A DNA stretch of 14,526 nucleotides from Alphaproteobacteria bacterium. GTDB lineage: Bacteria; Pseudomonadota; Alphaproteobacteria; Acetobacterales; Acetobacteraceae. The notes below the pieces were generated by a model that saw only the letters and a program-made list of their open reading frames with translations, was not told the origin of the DNA and searched no databases. The stretch spans positions 1 to 14,526 of the forward strand of contig JAMFRY010000165.1 in NCBI GenBank assembly GCA_026225015.1. The letters are read 5' to 3'. The position numbers were made by a program, and so were the translations under genes. Below are positions 13,188-14,526 of this stretch, in pieces. How positions within the stretch are numbered: the stretch's first letter is position 1; the number at the start of each line of letters is the position of its first letter.

Positions 13188-14526
13188 ATGCTTGAACGCG
13201 AACAGCCCGCGGCCAAAATGGCCAGGCAACGGCCCCGCGATCAGCCGGTAGCGGTCAGCGTGGAGGCGCCGGTAGCAAAGGGGTTCTGCGTAGTCGGGAT
13301 CGGCGCTTCTGCGGGCGGGCTGGAAGCCGCCAGGCGATTTCTGGCCGCTTTGACGCCATCGCCAGGCATGGTGTTTATCCTGGTTCAGCACCTGGACCCA
13401 ACGCATGACAGCATGCTGGTCCAACTCTTAAGCGAAGTTACCCCTATGCCTGTCTCGCAGGCGAGGGATGGTACCATTGTCGAGGTGGACCATCTCTATA
13501 TCATTCCTCCTGGCGCGTATCTGGCGTACAGTGGAGGTGCATTGCATTTGTCCGAACCCGTGGCGCGGCGCGGCGTGCGTTTACCCTTCGATTTTCTGCT
13601 GCATTCCTTGGCGGACTCGGTGGGCAGACGAGCGATCTGCGTCATCCTTTCCGGCAGTGGTTCTGATGGAAGTGTTGGTTTGAAAGCCATCAGGCAAGCT
13701 GGTGGAACCATCATCGCACAAAACCCCGATGAGGCGGAATATGACGGCATGCCGCGCAGCGCGATCGCAACGGGTGACGTGGATTACGTATTGCCGGTGG
13801 ATGAAATCGCCGCAAAATTGGTTGCCTGCCGCGAGCGTCTTGACGCGCCGGAGACCCAGGCCGCTTTTGAACAGATTATCGCGCTGCTGCGCGCTGAAAC
13901 GCCGCACGACTTTACGCTCTATAAGCCGGGAACGCTGGAGCGCCGTATCGCACGGCGCGTCGCCATGCACGGATTGCCCACCGATGACTTGGAGAGTTAT
14001 CTGAACGTTGTTAAAACCGACGCAAGCGAGCGCTACCGGTTAGCGGAAGACCTGTTGATAAACGTGACGAGTTTTTTCCGAGACGAAAAAGTTTTCGAAA
14101 CCCTGGCGCGCATTGCTATTCCGGAGATTGTCGATTCCGCAGGTGATCAACCGATCCGTATATGGATTGCCGGTTGCAGCACCGGCGAAGAAACCTATTC
14201 GCTCGCCATTTTGTTCGAGGAACAGATAAGCGTAACAAATTCTCCCGCGAAACTGCAGATTTTTGCCTCTGATGTCGACACAGATGCCGTCGCCACCGCG
14301 CGCGAGGGCGTATATCCAGCGGGGATTGCGCAGACCGTGTCAGCGGAACGTCTTGCGCAGTTTTTTATCAAGGAGGAACGAGGCTATCGCGTTTCTAGCG
14401 GGTTAAGAAGTAGAATCGTTTTCGTTGTACAAGATGTGCTGGCGGATCCGCCTTTCTCGAAAATCGATTTTGTTTCCTGCCGGAACCTCATGATTTACCT
14501 GCAGCCCGAGGCGCAGGCGAAAGTTA
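13188..14526 (+). CDS. CheB-CheR fusion chemotaxis-type protein, 3' end outside window
   Basis: The frame is open from ATG 13188 to the last base, 446 codons, and was found by translation because it has no stop here. Residues 34-215 form a CheB methylesterase domain: GIGASAGGLEAA with catalytic Ser41, LVQHLDPTH with His68, and LSGSGSDGSVGL with Asp160. No receiver domain precedes it. Residues 225-446 are a CheR methyltransferase: FTLYKPGTLERRIARR, NVTSFFRDEKVF, the SAM-binding IAGCSTGEETYSLAI, FASDVDTDAVATAREGVYP, and DPPFSKIDFVSCRNLMIYL. Such fusions usually continue into PAS and histidine-kinase (often HWE) modules. No other chemotaxis gene is present here. The gap before it holds the short palindrome aaaggc-ga-gcctttt-like sequence (13161-13174) of unknown role. 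Confidence 0.93.
   Translation, partial: MLEREQPAAKMARQRPRDQPVAVSVEAPVAKGFCVVGIGASAGGLEAARRFLAALTPSPGMVFILVQHLDPTHDSMLVQLLSEVTPMPVSQARDGTIVEVDHLYIIPPGAYLAYSGGALHLSEPVARRGVRLPFDFLLHSLADSVGRRAICVILSGSGSDGSVGLKAIRQAGGTIIAQNPDEAEYDGMPRSAIATGDVDYVLPVDEIAAKLVACRERLDAPETQAAFEQIIALLRAETPHDFTLYKPGTLERRIARRVAMHGLPTDDLESYLNVVKTDASERYRLAEDLLINVTSFFRDEKVFETLARIAIPEIVDSAGDQPIRIWIAGCSTGEETYSLAILFEEQISVTNSPAKLQIFASDVDTDAVATAREGVYPAGIAQTVSAERLAQFFIKEERGYRVSSGLRSRIVFVVQDVLADPPFSKIDFVSCRNLMIYLQPEAQAKV

Noticed and set aside
1..14526. CRISPR arrays, insertion sequences, phage genes or tRNA genes
   Set aside because: No regularly spaced repeats, transposase motifs or cloverleaf-like sequences were seen on either strand by eye.

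Overview
The window looks like an alphaproteobacterial chromosome, most likely Rhodospirillales/Acetobacteraceae-like. This rests on an RpoH of alphaproteobacterial type, a DksA with a single cysteine where the zinc finger would be, and a divergent fliX/flgI pair followed by flgJ (cheL) and a flbY-like gene, the arrangement known from Caulobacter. The DNA is GC-rich and the genes are tightly packed with many 4-base ATGA overlaps. All family assignments come from reading motifs by eye; no search was run.

Layout. Bases 1-734 hold the 3' part of rpoH, followed by a complex palindromic repeat and a terminator shared with the convergent dksA gene. fliX and dksA run leftward. From the fliX-flgI gap a near-perfect sigma-54 promoter, with an upstream FlbD-like palindrome, drives flgI-flgJ-flbY to a clear terminator at about 3925. 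Next comes a rightward group: a divergent four-carbon sugar-acid kinase homologue with a CTG start and internal minisatellites, a GT2 glycosyltransferase and a VTT/TVP38-type membrane protein. Two related palindromes close this part.

From about 6900 to 12600 the window is dominated by gene decay. On the minus strand lie remnants of a CoA-transferase and a MaoC-type hydratase. On the plus strand is a [NiFe]-hydrogenase maturation cluster. hypC, hypA and hypB look intact. hypD lacks its middle, hypF consists only of the Kae1-like carbamoyltransferase part, and hypE is reduced to its two ends with frameshifts. The 5' half of a hydrogenase maturation protease is joined out of frame to the 3' end of a hydrogenase large-subunit gene that has lost a nickel-ligand cysteine. 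The repeated pattern is that both ends of a gene remain while the middle is missing.

The right end has a DUF4442 hotdog-fold protein, whose best ribosome-binding site points to an ATT start, and the 5' part of a CheB-CheR fusion protein that runs off the window and was located by direct translation.

I saw no rRNA, tRNA, CRISPR array, transposase or phage gene. The most unusual signals are the serial internal deletions, the non-canonical starts, the repeat-bearing kinase homologue and the two palindrome families. None of these amounts to a demonstrated new system.
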